Below the pieces are notes generated by a model. The model was not told where the DNA came from. It searched no databases and saw only the letters and a list, made by a program, of their open reading frames with translations. From positions 8,163 through 68,358 of the forward strand of contig QKYT01000132.1 of NCBI GenBank assembly GCA_003550305.1: 60,196 nucleotides of DNA, read 5' to 3'. Origin of the DNA: Glomus cerebriforme (taxonomy: Eukaryota; Glomeromycota; Glomeromycetes; Glomerales; Glomeraceae). The translations under genes and the position numbers were made by a program. Below are positions 48,877-60,196 of the stretch, one piece after another; position 1 is the stretch's first letter, and every line of letters starts with the position of its first letter.

Positions 48877-49380
48877 ATGTCTGAGCAATTCATTAGCTCT
48901 GAAATGTTGTGGTGGGATCCACCAATTGAAGAAGAATCTTTTCCAGCAGCAAACTTATTACTACCTCAATATTATCTAGTTTCTCCCACTTCTTCAATTG
49001 TAAACGAAATGCCGGGAGCCGTTACTGATTTTTTTATACAGTCTTCTACGCCTCTCCTTGAAACTAATTTCAATGAATTCGGTATTCCATCTCCTCCTTC
49101 TACTTTAAACGAAAGCAATACGATTTCATCCAATAATCAATCGAGTCGAAGAAGATCGCGTCGCAGATCTTCGCTTGAGGAAGAAGCTCGAATTACAAGA
49201 CGAAGGGAAAGGAATCGATTGGCTGCTAGAAGATCTCGCATTAGATCTCGTAACTATTATAATCAGCTTGAACAACGGGTGGTGGAATTGGAAGCTGAAA
49301 TAACAATGTTGAGAGGTCTTTTAGATCGTGAGAGTCCTAATGAGGTAATAATCGATTTAAAAGTTCTTTGTGTAATTTAG
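48877..49380 (+). CDS. bZIP transcription factor
   Basis: ATG at 48877 (MSEQFISSEML). The basic region at residues 108-124 has the NxxAAxxSR core (ERNRLAARRSRIRSR, N113), followed by leucines at 131, 138 and 145 in heptads, a short zipper. The N-terminus is acidic/Ser-Pro-rich, as in activators. As an unspliced frame it has 167 residues ending VIIDLKVLCVI. Alternatively an intron from gtaata (49344) to ttacag (about 49422) would give SPNEK-stop. Both keep the DNA-binding domain. It sits just upstream of the ABC-transporter pair; whether it controls them is not shown. The target site is unknown. Confidence 0.88.
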   Translation: MSEQFISSEMLWWDPPIEEESFPAANLLLPQYYLVSPTSSIVNEMPGAVTDFFIQSSTPLLETNFNEFGIPSPPSTLNESNTISSNNQSSRRRSRRRSSLEEEARITRRRERNRLAARRSRIRSRNYYNQLEQRVVELEAEITMLRGLLDRESPNEVIIDLKVLCVI

Positions 49381-49625
49381 ATTTTAGATAATTTTTTTAC
49401 ATAATCTTAGTTAATTTACAGAAATGAAGATCAAATCTAAATGGAGATTACTTTTTGCATATTTAAATATTATCTAATATTATCTGATTATTGATTGGTT
49501 GGCAAATTACAAATAAATTGTTTGTTCCACAATATCAATGGGATAATTTCATTTTGAAATATAAGAAACATATCATATTCTTTAAATTAATCTCATCTGA
49601 TCTCGAAATCACAAATTAATGAAAT

Positions 49626-50294
49626 ATGCAATTTCCTTCATATTCCGGAACTGTAAACACAATATGTCTATTAACATATATCACAATATATGGTATACAT
49701 GATTTAGTTGGTATTCGAAAACGAACAATAACTAATAGACAACGTTTGTCACCTTTGACCCGAATAATTTATGGAATACAAGTTTTTATATCATTAACTT
49801 ACGTTGCCGATTGTATCGTGGTCATCCTTAAAGCATCAAAATCTAAGGATTGGGATCCAAATTATGTTATTTTTTATGATATTGGAACATTTACAGCTTG
49901 GGTTTTAAATTTATCGTTGATGATTTACAGAGGAAAGAAATTAGGAAGATGGGGATTTGTGAATTATTGCTTTCAATTTTTGTCTCTTTATTTTGAATCG
50001 GTTATTTTTCATTATTGGATAACTCGATTTAGATCTAATAAGCCTGGTATATAATTTTTTAGTAAACCATTTACTGAAATTAAATTTTAACCTGATAATA
50101 ATTTTTTATTTTTACTATAATTTTTTGATTTTTTTTTTATAGGAACGGCTTTCTCATTTTATGATCAAATTCTTCTATGCATAATTATTACTCGTTATAT
50201 TTATCTCATCATTGTAAGTTTCGCTTTGTTTATTCATGCTTTTCTTAAAAATAATTTATGTAAAGAGTTTTATAATGTATATTTTTCTTTTTGA
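49626..50294 (+). CDS. Truncated ABC-transporter N-terminus (TMD0-like only), duplicate of the next gene
   Basis: Exons 49626-50046 and 50143-50294, 573 nt, 190 residues, an exact frame across an intron at the same position as intron 1 of the full gene. Shared text: [56 protein letters not shown] and FSFYDQILLCIIITRYIYLI. It has four or five hydrophobic segments and no nucleotide-binding domain, and departs from the parent after FIHAFLKNN. The N-terminus lacks the first 30-40 residues of the parent. It is either a recent partial duplicate on the way to loss or a short membrane protein; the intact frame is unexpected for junk. Confidence 0.65.
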
Positions 50295-50546
50295 AATACA
50301 CTCATACTATATTTTAACTGATGAAATCCGCGGGTTTTATAAATTTAAAAAAAACAAATAAATTGTCCAATCAAAGTGTTCAGGGAATTTTTTATTAGTA
50401 ATGCTTATATCTGTGAAACAAACAAACTTCAAAATAAATCATTTAAAGAGATCGATATTCTCGGTCTTTCCTTTAATCTCTTTCACTAAAACTTCTCATT
50501 CATATATTGGTAAATAAACTTTTATGTAATATTAAATTAAGAAGTT

Positions 50547-53500
50547 ATGGAAAATTTACGTGTGTCTTTTACAGCTGAATCTCCGGGAAAGACTTTACTT
50601 TTCCCACTTTCTGAAACTACATTGTTCTCGGTCCCTTTATTTTTATTCGTCCCGATATCTTTATTATCATACATCATATTATTTGGCACGTATAGATTAG
50701 TTAAACTTCGAACAATAGAGTATAATCCATTAATAGATAGACGTCGTTTGTCACCTTTATCCCGAATAATTTATGGAATAAGTGGTTTCATATTATTATC
50801 TTACCTTGCCGATTGTGCCGTGATCATCATTAGAGCATTAGCATCTAAAGTTTGGACTTCAAATGATATTGTTTTTTATGATGTTGGATCATGGGCAGCT
50901 TGGGTTTTAAATTTATCATTGATGGTTTATGAAAGAAAGAAATTGGGAAAATGGTCATCGGTGAATTATTGCTTTTATTTTTTGTCTCTTTTTACCGATT
51001 CGTTAGTTTTTTATTATTGGATAAATCAACTTAGATCTAATAAGCCTGGTATATACAGTTAATTATTATGTTATTTTTCATACTGTAAATGATTTAAGTT
51101 ATTAATTATTTGTAATTTTTTTTTTTTTTTTGTCATTAGGAGTTATAATTTCATTTTATGATCAAGCTCTTTTATATATAATTTCCACCCGCTTTATTTT
51201 TCTCATCATTGTGACTTTTGCTTCGCTGATTCATGCTTTTCGTTCATCGGAAAATTCTGAATCAGATCGAGGACTCCTTGGTGATAATTCTTCTTATGGT
51301 ACATTTCCATCTAATAATGAAAATGATCAAACAAGTCAACAACCAAGTCAAACCGAAAAAGGAGCTTTCTCGGACTTTTTCGAGAAAATGGGACGTATTC
51401 TACCATTTTTATGGCCCAAGAAGAATCTTATGCTACAAATTTTAGTGTTTGTATGCGTTGGTTTATTAGTTATTGGACGTGTTATAAATGTGTTAACTCC
51501 ACGACAACTAAAGATCATTACAAATGAACTGATTGGTGAAGATGGGCCACGTAAGTCATATTTATTTTTAGCGCATTAAGAAAAGTTAATATAAATCTAA
51601 AAATTTTAAATTTATAAATAGCAAGATTTGCATGGGAATCGATTGCAATCTACGTATTCCTTAGATTTTTGCAAGGTGGTGTTGGTTTAATTCAATCAAC
51701 GCAAAATTTTCTATGGATTCCCATCGGCCAGGTAAATAATAAAAAATTTTTTAATTGTGTTTAACTAAATTGAACGTCTGTAATAATATTTTGTGTTAAT
51801 TTTTAGTATACAACTCGTGAAATTTCTGTCAAAATGTTTGAGCATTTGCATGGGTAACTTTTTATGAAAACTACAATGCAATTTTAAAAAATGGTTTATT
51901 TATACATAAAAATGTTTAATTTATTTTAGACTTTCATTGGCCTATCATATAAATCGCAAAACAGGAGAAGTTTTGCGTGTTATGGATCGAGGAACGAATA
52001 GTATCATTTCGTTACTTAATCAAATCATATTTCAGATCTTCCCTGTACTTGTTGACATTGTAATAGCGGTTATATATTTCGTTTTTGAATTTGGTTGGAT
52101 TTTTGGTGTTATAGTATTCTTTACGATGGGAAGTTATATTTTTTTCACAATTGTCATTACTGAATGGAGAACAAAATTCAGACGTGATATGATTGAGTTA
52201 GATAATGATGCTCGATCTAAAGCTGGTTTGTAAAATTTTAATTAATTTAAAATGATTAACAAGTCATTGAATTAACGAATGTTAATTTATTATATTTTGA
52301 ATTTTAGTTGATTCACTTTTGAATTTTGAAACTGTCAAATATTATAATGCTGAACAATATGAAGTTAAACGATATGATGAAGCTATTCGCAAGTTTCAAA
52401 TTGCTGATTTTAAAGTATCAGCATCACTCAACATGCTTAATCTTAGTCAGAATTTAGTTATTACGATAGGATTGTTAGCAGGTTGTTTGTTATGTGCTTG
52501 GAAAGTAACTCTTGGAGAGTTTGGAGTTGGTGATTTTATTCTCTTTGTCACTTATATCAATCAATTATACGGTCCGGTAGGTTATAATAACAGGATTTTG
52601 ATTTTTGATTTTTTGATTTTAATTTATTTATTTATTTATTTTCTTTCTTTCTTTTGATTGTAGCTTAATTGGTTCGGTACATACTATCGTATGATTCAAC
52701 AAAATTTCATTGATATGGAAAAAATGCTTTTATTATTTAAAGAACAACAAAGCGTTAAAGATTTACCTGATGCAACAGAATTGAAAGTTACTGATGGATC
52801 GGTTATTTTTGGTAACTTTATTATTTCAAATAAAAAAAATTATTATTGTTTTTTTTATATTTTCCAATAAATCTCTCTCATTCAATTACTTTATTAAACA
52901 GAAAATGTCGGATTTTCATATGATCCAAGACATCCAGCCCTTAACGGTATTTCATTTGAAATTCCAAAAGGAAAAACAGTTGCTTTAGTAGGTCCTAGTG
53001 GTGGCGGGTAAATATTAAATATGAATATATTGATTAAATTGGTTGATATCATAACTTAAGAATATGATTTATTTTATTACATGTTTACAATCTATATAGG
53101 AAATCAACTATTCTTCGACTTCTTTTCCGATTCTATGATGCTGATACAGGAAGAATATTAATAGACGGACAAGATATTCGTACTGTTGAACAAGAAAGTT
53201 TGCGTAAAAATATTGGAGTTGTGCCACAAGATACTGTTTTATTTAATGATACTATTTACTATAATATTCATTATGGAAACATTAATGCAAGTGAAGTAGA
53301 AGTTCATAAGGCTGCAAAAGCTGCTCAAATTCATGATCGTATTTTGAATTTCCCTGATGGTTTGTATAATTATAAATTTCATTATCATTCGTAATATGTT
53401 TATAATATTATTATTAATTATTTGTCTTATCACAAAAGGTTATGAAACACGTGTGGGAGAGCGTGGATTACGTTTAAGTGGTGGAGAAAAACAGAGAGTT

Positions 53501-54309
53501 GCTATTGCTAGGACAATATTAAAGGTGATTTAATTATTTAGATATTCGTATCTTTGTGTAAATCTATTAAAAGTTGATTTACTAACTTCCTATGAAAATT
53601 CTCTTTTAATTAGCAACCACCAGTATGTATTATATATGATTATAATGTTTTATTAAGGTAAAATATTTTTAAACTAATAACTAATAATATTTATTATAGA
53701 TAATTCTTCTCGATGAAGCCACTTCTGCTCTTGATACTACTACAGAAAGGCAGATTCAATATGCTCTTGCACAAATGACGCAAGATCGTACAACATTAGT
53801 TATTGCACATAGATTGAGTACCATTGTTAATGCTGATTTGATTCTTTGGTTAGTTATTCATTTATTATAAATTTTATTTAATGTTAAATTTGGATTTTGG
53901 ATTTTAATTAATTATAATATGTTTTATTAGCATTAAGGATGGAAAAGTCGTAGAACAGGTAAAATTTACTATGAATATATTTTTTGTTTTTGTTTAATTG
54001 ACTAATTTACTAATCAATAAATTCGTATTTTTTAGGGAACTCATGACGAACTTATCCGAAAAGCAGAAGAAAATGGAGGAGATGGTAATTATAATAATTA
54101 AAAGTATTTAAAGAATCAATTTAAAATTTAGATTATTTACATATTAATGTATTTTTTTAGGTATATATTATGAAATGTGGCAAAAACAAATAAAAGATGA
54201 ATCGGAAGGAAAAGTCATTGTAGAAAATGAAGGTTCAAGCAAGGGTAATGATTCAAAGAACAACGAAACGTCAAATAAAGGATATCATGGAGGTCATCCA
54301 CCACATTAA
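50547..54309 (+). CDS. HMT1-like ABC half-transporter (ABCB type), 15 exons, 872 residues
   Basis: Exons: 50547-51048, 51140-51550, 51622-51731, 51807-51853, 51930-52225, 52308-52576, 52664-52811, 52902-53007, 53100-53359, 53439-53524, 53614-53622, 53700-53848, 53931-53958, 54036-54084, 54161-54309; 2619 nt, exact frame. An N-terminal TMD0 of about five membrane helices is followed by a linker, a six-helix TMD and one NBD: Walker A GPSGGGKST (625-633), Q673, signature LSGGEKQR (729-736), Walker B IILLDE (749-754), H785. This layout is that of fission-yeast HMT1/ABCB6, which move metal- or phytochelatin-linked substrates or porphyrins into vacuoles or mitochondria. The tail ends YHGGHPPH, His-rich. 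Exon 11 is only 9 nt (QPP). Works as a homodimer in the family; the substrate here is inferred. Confidence 0.93.
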
Positions 54310-55472
54310 TGAGCATTAAAAAATTTGCGTATATTTATATATCTTTAACACTTTATACTATTGCATTGTTATAATAATTTTTTGTACAATAGATTGTTAT
54401 TTGAATTTATAATGCATTAAATGTTTGTTCTTTTGTAATCAAATAGTGTAACTATTCATGCTAAAACAAATTCCTTATTAAATAAAGTAAAATGTATCAT
54501 TAGGCCTGTTCATTTCCTGTTGGTGCAAGTGTAGTTAGTGTGTAGTTAGTGTGTTGTGAGTGATCATCTTTGTTGTACTTTTGATTTAGGTTCAGAAATA
54601 AAATATCACATTACAACAATTTCTCTGAGTATCATAATGTGCGTTTATAAAATTTGGATACATATTAAAATCTAGCCTATTTATTGAATCACTGCTAGCT
54701 ATACTATACAGCAATTTTTGCCTTCTATAATGTTGTCTATACAGTACTCTATACTATCACTAACCGGTTTACCACTGATTTACCCAACAATAACTCCATG
54801 TTTTCCGTGATGCTGATGTCTTTGAAACTGTCTAACTGTCTATATACTTTAATTGCGCTTACTCACATAGAGTCCGATTCTAAAAAAATATCAACTACAA
54901 TCACATGATACAAATAGTCAATTCCCGGACGTACAATTGATACATAACGTCTCTGTACTAAAACTACACACCCTCTATCTTCTTGAGCAATATCTTTCTA
55001 ATTTGATCCTCGATCCTCATACCCGAAAGAGAATCATCCATGCCCTATTCCAAGGTATCTGAAAATTCGATGCTTAATGGTAATTTACTTCCTCGTGAGA
55101 TTAAAATGTGCTGTAGTTTTGCGGGCGAATCTATTTTTTGAAACGTTTCGCCCGATGGACTTTCTATAAATATAAATCTGAAACTATCTCCGAAACCCTT
55201 GTAAGATCAATTGGACAAAAAGCGGTTTAATAAAGAATAAAATAATATCAACGTACCAGGAATGACAATACTATATAGATAATCAAATCATCATCATCTG
55301 CTCACTTTTGTTTATTTAAGCTGTTTGATATTCTGGGTAGAAGAATAAGAAGGGACGAATTGTGAGAATTGATAAGTAAAACAAGTATGACTATTGTTTA
55401 TCAGACAAGATCTCAGATTCCTGAAAAACAAAATACGCATTAATAAACTTTTTCTCATACAGTATATCAAAA
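54310..55472. other. Intergenic with a possible retroelement scrap
   Basis: Plus-strand text at about 54938-55065 reads QLIHNVSVLKLHTLYLLEQY, then ILDPHTRKRIIHALFQGI-stop, and about 55120-55230 in other frames gives KRFARWTFYKYKSETISET and LVRSIGQKAV. This looks like the tail of a decayed reverse-transcriptase-type protein, but I am not certain of the class. Around 54520-54560 gtgtagttagt is tandemly repeated. No intact gene. Confidence 0.35.
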
Positions 55473-55628
55473 ATGAGCTACTCAGCTACATTATTATTAT
55501 TCATATTATTCACTGATTCTGTTTCTACATCATCATTTTATCTAAACTTTGGTGAAGAAAAATTAGAAACCAATTCTCCCAGAACATCATCATCAATTAG
55601 TTTATATGTAAATATACAATCAAGTTGA
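55473..55628 (+). CDS. Possible short secreted protein or first exon
   Basis: ATG at 55473 gives MSYSATLLLFILFTDSVSTS, a good hydrophobic signal-like N-terminus, followed by SFYLNFGEEKLETNSPRTSS and a stop after about 51 residues. A gtaaat donor-like site inside (about 55608) would allow a longer spliced product. Further on, isolated readings GFGPFGFYRQAFNLCFDHFK (about 55970-56030) and DDVPGTDPYAP-stop (about 56217-56251) look protein-like, but I could not join them with certainty. Family not recognised. Confidence 0.35.
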   Translation: MSYSATLLLFILFTDSVSTSSFYLNFGEEKLETNSPRTSSSISLYVNIQSS

Positions 55629-57208
55629 TATTTATTAACCGATTTTTCCAATAATTCTTATTAATTTACAAAATTAAGATATTACCAATTAAAGATCTGT
55701 CAAAAGATATAAAGTAAACAACATGAACAATGAGAAGAATTAAAATTATAAATTAGCAAATAAGCTTTCTTTATTTAATTAAAATTTTACATTGAATAGA
55801 GATACATTTTTTAATAAACCCCAAAACCATATTCAAATTTTTTTGTAAATTCAATTCTGAATAGCAATTTAAAATTTGAATAATATCAGTATTTTCAATA
55901 TAGTTTATTTTTTTTCCTTAGAAGAGACAGAAGAGACTTGTTGGATGCATTTAATACATTAGTGGATACTGGGATTTGGTCCATTTGGTTTTTATCGTCA
56001 AGCTTTCAATCTGTGTTTTGATCATTTCAAAGGAAAATTTTAATAAACAATTTAGTCCAGTTTTTTTTTTCAACACGAGCCATATTTGTCATTTACCAGA
56101 GCGATCAAACCCAATTTTTGGGAAATAAATAAGTTGAAAACAATATTCTTAAAAGTATTGATTATTGATGCTTCTTATTGATTGATAATATTATTGCAAA
56201 ACAAACATATATTAATGATGATGTACCAGGAACTGATCCATATGCACCATAATCTTTCACAATCTTTAAATGTTTTGTCGTAAATTAAATGATGATATAC
56301 ACAATCTCTAAATGTTTGGTGCATAATATTACACAAGTATATATAGAAATGTTTACAGTATTTATTATTTTTTTGATTCTAACTAATACAAACAATATTG
56401 GAGTAGCAAATCTAGGAGGAATTTTTTAATCCATAGACTTCCCGTTACTCCATATTATTTGTTATTTGGTTCACAATTATGTTTATATATTTTATTAACC
56501 ACATAGATAAATTTATTATGCAGTTATAAATTTAAATCATTATATTTCTTAAATTTCTTAATCATAAATTCATGATCACCCACCGTAAGTCCGTATGATA
56601 GTGTATCAAACTTCAAGAATTTGGCACGTTGCAGTGAAATTTTATATTTGTTGACTGATAACAAAATTTAAAGTTAAAGGGGAATTATTTATTAAGATTA
56701 TTTAAAATGATAAGAACAAAAAAAAAAAAAACTTTAATTAATTTTATTACTAATTCAATTGTGAAAGTTACAAGTAAATATTATGGGATTAATAATTATA
56801 ATTTTTGTTTTTTTTAAATGACAAATCTTTAATAACTCATTAACTCAATGACATTTATTTCATTATAATTTTTTTTTTTGTACAATATTAATTCGAAAAT
56901 GAAATGATAAAAAAAATAAATCGATTTCTCGTAAGGTAATAAGACAATAAATTCTTCAAAATATTTTGTACGTGGAAAATGAAGAGTATTCATTTGGAAA
57001 AATCCTTCCAATATAGTAAATTGATAAGATAAAACAACATTTAATAAACAATGTCAATTAAAACAATGTTTATAATAATAATATTTTTTTAATATTATTT
57101 TAATATTTTGATAACGCGGAAAATCCGAATGACGCGGAGATAATCCGCAACCCGGGTAATATGACGGATGATAGACTCTGCAGATCATAACTGATATGAT
57201 AATTCAAA

Positions 57209-57240
<32 letters not shown>

Positions 57241-58997
57241 AAATAAAAAATAAATTTTCAGTAAATTTATTTGTAATACAATTAATTATTACAATTACTG
57301 AAACGTAATAAACAATAAAAAAAAGTTGTAAATATTACATAAAATTTTTTTTTTCATAATTTAAATATTTGATACTATTGATATACCAATCAATATTATA
57401 ATTAAATGAAATAATAATTTAAAGGGGGGGAGACGGGAAAAGGGGGAAAAAAAAAGGAAAATAAGGGAAAAAAAAAATGGTTGAAATGTTTTGATTTGGA
57501 ATTACTTATTATAGAATTATACAATATACAGTAGGAAAAAAAAAAAAATAATTCTCCGGACAGTGAATAAAAAATATCCCGAAAATAAATTTTTGAATTA
57601 GGGGTAAAAAAAATAAAAAAAAAAATAAAAAAAAAAATCCGTTCTAACTTTCTTTATTATTTAGTTAATCCATTTCCTTTATTACAATATTGTGAATTTA
57701 TTTGTAGAAATTATTAATTAATGTACAACAAAAAATTGATTTTTAATTGGTACTTTTTACAATAAAGGAATATTTTTTTCTTCCGCTGTTCCGCAGTTTA
57801 CATTATAAAAAAAAAACAAATCTGTTCCAAAATATTTATTGTAACATATGATAACGATAACTGATAAAGTCAAAACGCGAAAAAAACAAATATTTATCGT
57901 ATGATAAAAAAAAAAAAATAATAATAATTTTTTTTGCAAGACGCGAAAAGGATTAAGTAATCCTACTTTCCAAAAGTTTTAACATTATTATAAATATAAT
58001 CGGTTCCTAACTAGATTTCGATCATCAATAAACAAATACGTGAAAAACAAACAAACAATTTTTTTTTTCGAATGAATGTAACAAAATATAACAGATAAAA
58101 AAAATGAAAAAAGAAGGAATTTGAGAATAATCACGTGTAGCGTTTTTGTTCTTTTTTTTTTTTTTTTTTTTGAAAGGTCTCATTTGACCAATCGGATAAT
58201 ACTTTGATTTAAAAAATAAATTTAAAAAATTTTAAATATTAATTAATCCGCATTAAGAATTAAAGAATTAATCAAAAAAAGATTGAAATTAATTATTTAA
58301 TAAAGAAAAATAAAATTGAATAATGTAAATTTTTTATTCTTTCTTATTATTGTAGGTGAAATTTGAAAAGCCTAAAAATAGATATATATATTTATATATA
58401 TATATATATCTGATATAGTTTTTTTTTACGTGATTATATACAGCTTGCGATTCGATTCGTATGATAGATTGTAATATAAGACAGATCTGTATACTGTAAT
58501 TATGTCTATTTTTTTTAAAAATAAAAAAATTATGTAAAAGAAAGTTATACAAATGTGCATATATATATATAATAATAAAATAAGACGACGAAAAAAAAAA
58601 TCGGAGAAACGAAAGAAGAAATTTTGATTTTTAGAACGATCGATCGGTGGAACGACGGTTTTTTTAGGTGGAGAAAAAAAAAATTAATAATAAATGTCAC
58701 ATGTACTGTATATAATTATAATAATAAAATTTTTAAACTAAAACTCTTTGTGAATTTGGGGGGGTTTTTTTTGAATTTTCTTTTTTTTTTTTTTTTTTTT
58801 TTTTTTTGAAAAAAAATTTTAAAAAAAAAATTTTTAAATTAAACTTAGAAAATCTTTGAGAAAATTATTTGCGTAATTGTAAGTAATAGTTTTTTAGAAT
58901 TTTAAATAAAGAAAAAAATTAAAATAAAAAATAATAAAAAAAGCTTAAATGAAAAGAAGTTTTAGTTTATCATGTGTATAAATAATTAATGAGATTT
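55629..58997. other. Intergenic: long low-complexity AT-rich tract
   Basis: Mostly A/T runs, e.g. aataaa repeats at 57205-57250, a G/A-rich run at 57424-57470, poly-T over 15 bases at about 58147 and 58781, and AT repeats at 58382-58410. cgcggaaaatccgaatgacgcggagataatccg at about 57114 is a small GC-richer patch with cgcgga repeated. No gene is supported; short frames are composition artefacts. Confidence 0.45.
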
Positions 58998-59615
58998 TTA
59001 TGAACATTTTTGTAATATTCTTTCCAATCGTTCCATATTTTCTTCCATTCCCTTTATCAAATAAACAACATTTTGATAAATCATCTTAAGTTCATCATCC
59101 ATTACTTCATTTCCACAATTTATTCCATCATCAACTTCAACCTCTGCCATTTGACCATCAAGCTTATGCATAACACTCTCAAGTTCATCAACTCTTGCAA
59201 ACATTTGTTCAACTAGAAAAAAATAAAATAAAATAAAATAAAAGAAATAAAAGTTTGAGCGTGCCTCTTTTTTATAATTTATAATTAACATTATATATTA
59301 ACATTATATTACCTCCTTCTTTCAATACGGACATAAAATTATTCTCTTTAAAAGTGCACGCATGTAAATTTGATTGTAGGTAGTAAAGTTTTTGCCTCAT
59401 TTTACAGGGCACAAGGGAAGAAGAGGCGGAATGATTGTCGATTGAGTAGATTCTTTGTGGTTTGCCCATATTTAGAGTGAACTCGTTGGTAAAGGATTCA
59501 ATTAAAGAAGTCTAAAATACAATTTATTATTATTAAAAGAATTTTGTTGTAACGGAAAAAACCGCAGTAAATTACAAAAGTTTTGGCGAAAAGTTTTTTC
59601 ACTTTTGATTACCAT
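58998..59615 (-). CDS. Small coiled-coil protein, three exons, 138 residues
   Basis: Exons (minus): 59615-59613 (the ATG alone), 59511-59313, 59212-58998; 417 nt, exact frame. The ATG is followed at once by a gt donor (gtaatc), and exon 2 begins TSLIESFTNEFTLNMGKPQR. Alternatively translation starts at the inner ATG at 59469 (MGKPQRIYSIDNH, 123 residues). Exon 3 reads VEQMFARVDELESVMHKLDG ... MIYQNVVYLIKGMEENMERL, an amphipathic coiled coil of the kind seen in subunits of small multiprotein complexes such as BLOC-1/BORC or kinetochore DASH; I cannot tell which. No signal peptide or membrane segment. Confidence 0.7.
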
Positions 59616-60196
59616 AGGGTCTAAATGGTTGTGTTTAATGATTAAAGTAAATTTAAAAATTTATATATATATTTTTTTTATATATTTATTTATTTATTTT
59701 TTTATATATAATATTTATATATTTTATATATATATATGTATATGTATATATGTTGTATATATATATTTTTTTTTTCTCTTTGGTTATAATTAAGAATTTA
59801 ATTATACGAAAAAAAAAACGAAAATACGAGTGCGTAAAAAAAAAAAGAGGTTGGCGGATGAGCAAGTGAGTTCAATGATGAAAAAAAACGGGCATTTATT
59901 AATTTTTTATGAATGAGATATAGTTTACCATATTACTGGTTTATTTAAAAACTTTAAACAAAGAAACACAAGCATTGAAATAGTATTTAGTTCGATTTTT
60001 TTTTTTTTAATGCCTGATGATTAATTGACGCACGTGCTACGTAACACGTATCGGCGAAAGAAAACGGAGTTTTTTTTTTGTTTTTTTTTACCCAATAATT
60101 TTTTCTAATTTATCTAGATAATGATTGGCTGCGTGCGAATTAAATATGAACCTGTCAACTTTTTTTTAAATAAAAAAAAAAAAAAGGTCAATGTGT
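59616..60196. other. Right edge: low-complexity AT repeats, no gene supported
   Basis: TATATA/TTTATT tracts at 59660-59770 account for the 59605-59793 frame. A patch cacgtgctacgtaacacgta (about 60031-60050) is GC-richer and carries CACGTG and tandem acgta. It could belong to a promoter beyond the edge. Confidence 0.5.

Noticed and set aside
59605..59793. 62-codon frame rich in Ile, Tyr and Phe
   Set aside because: Produced by TATATA and TTTATT repeats.

Overview
The window reads as nuclear DNA of an early-diverging filamentous fungus, most likely an arbuscular mycorrhizal species close to Rhizophagus irregularis (Glomeromycotina). The grounds are strong AT bias with long A and T runs, many short phase-preserving introns with GTAAGT/GTATGT donors and TTTAG acceptors, expanded F-box/LRR-like and TKL-type kinase genes, abundant small inverted-repeat elements, and a decayed DDE-type element family. 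The species is an inference. Real gaps are a 955-base N run inside a polyubiquitin gene and single Ns near 165, 178 and 6812.

Regions 1-30 kb are accessory. There is an integrase-like remnant (1-605), an F-box pseudogene (1201-2725), an intact F-box gene (4107-5579), a six-exon protein kinase (7435-9305, minus), a belt of inverted-repeat elements including one inserted inside another (10.3-13.6 kb), a decayed DDE-type transposon gene (13.7-16.1 kb), a protein of the MGT...DGY type also seen in phages and giant viruses (17173-17796, minus), a three-exon secreted His-rich peptide precursor with KREA processing sites (18890-19335, minus), and three minus-strand F-box copies in different stages of decay (22.6-27.7 kb).

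Regions 30-54 kb are a conserved gene-dense core. They hold a 22-exon formin (30523-36679, minus), polyubiquitin (37304-38946, interrupted by the gap), a Tea1-like kelch/coiled-coil polarity protein (40937-46241), a DUF676/ROG1-like serine lipase (46965-48446), a bZIP factor (48877-~49380), a truncated copy of an ABC transporter N-terminus (49626-50294) and the full 15-exon HMT1-like ABC half-transporter (50547-54309). I assembled the formin, kelch, ABC, kinase and peptide genes exon by exon, and in each case the summed exon lengths give an exact open frame. Formin and Tea1-type proteins act together in polarised tip growth in fission yeast, so their proximity is notable but may be chance.

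The last 6 kb are mostly low-complexity AT-rich DNA with a possible retroelement scrap, a possible short secreted ORF and a small coiled-coil gene (58998-59615, minus).

The most striking observation is formin intron 8. It has AT-AC ends, a perfect U12-type 5' site, a near-consensus branch site and the right branch-to-end distance, and removing it restores the conserved formin sequence. It is a candidate minor-spliceosome intron.
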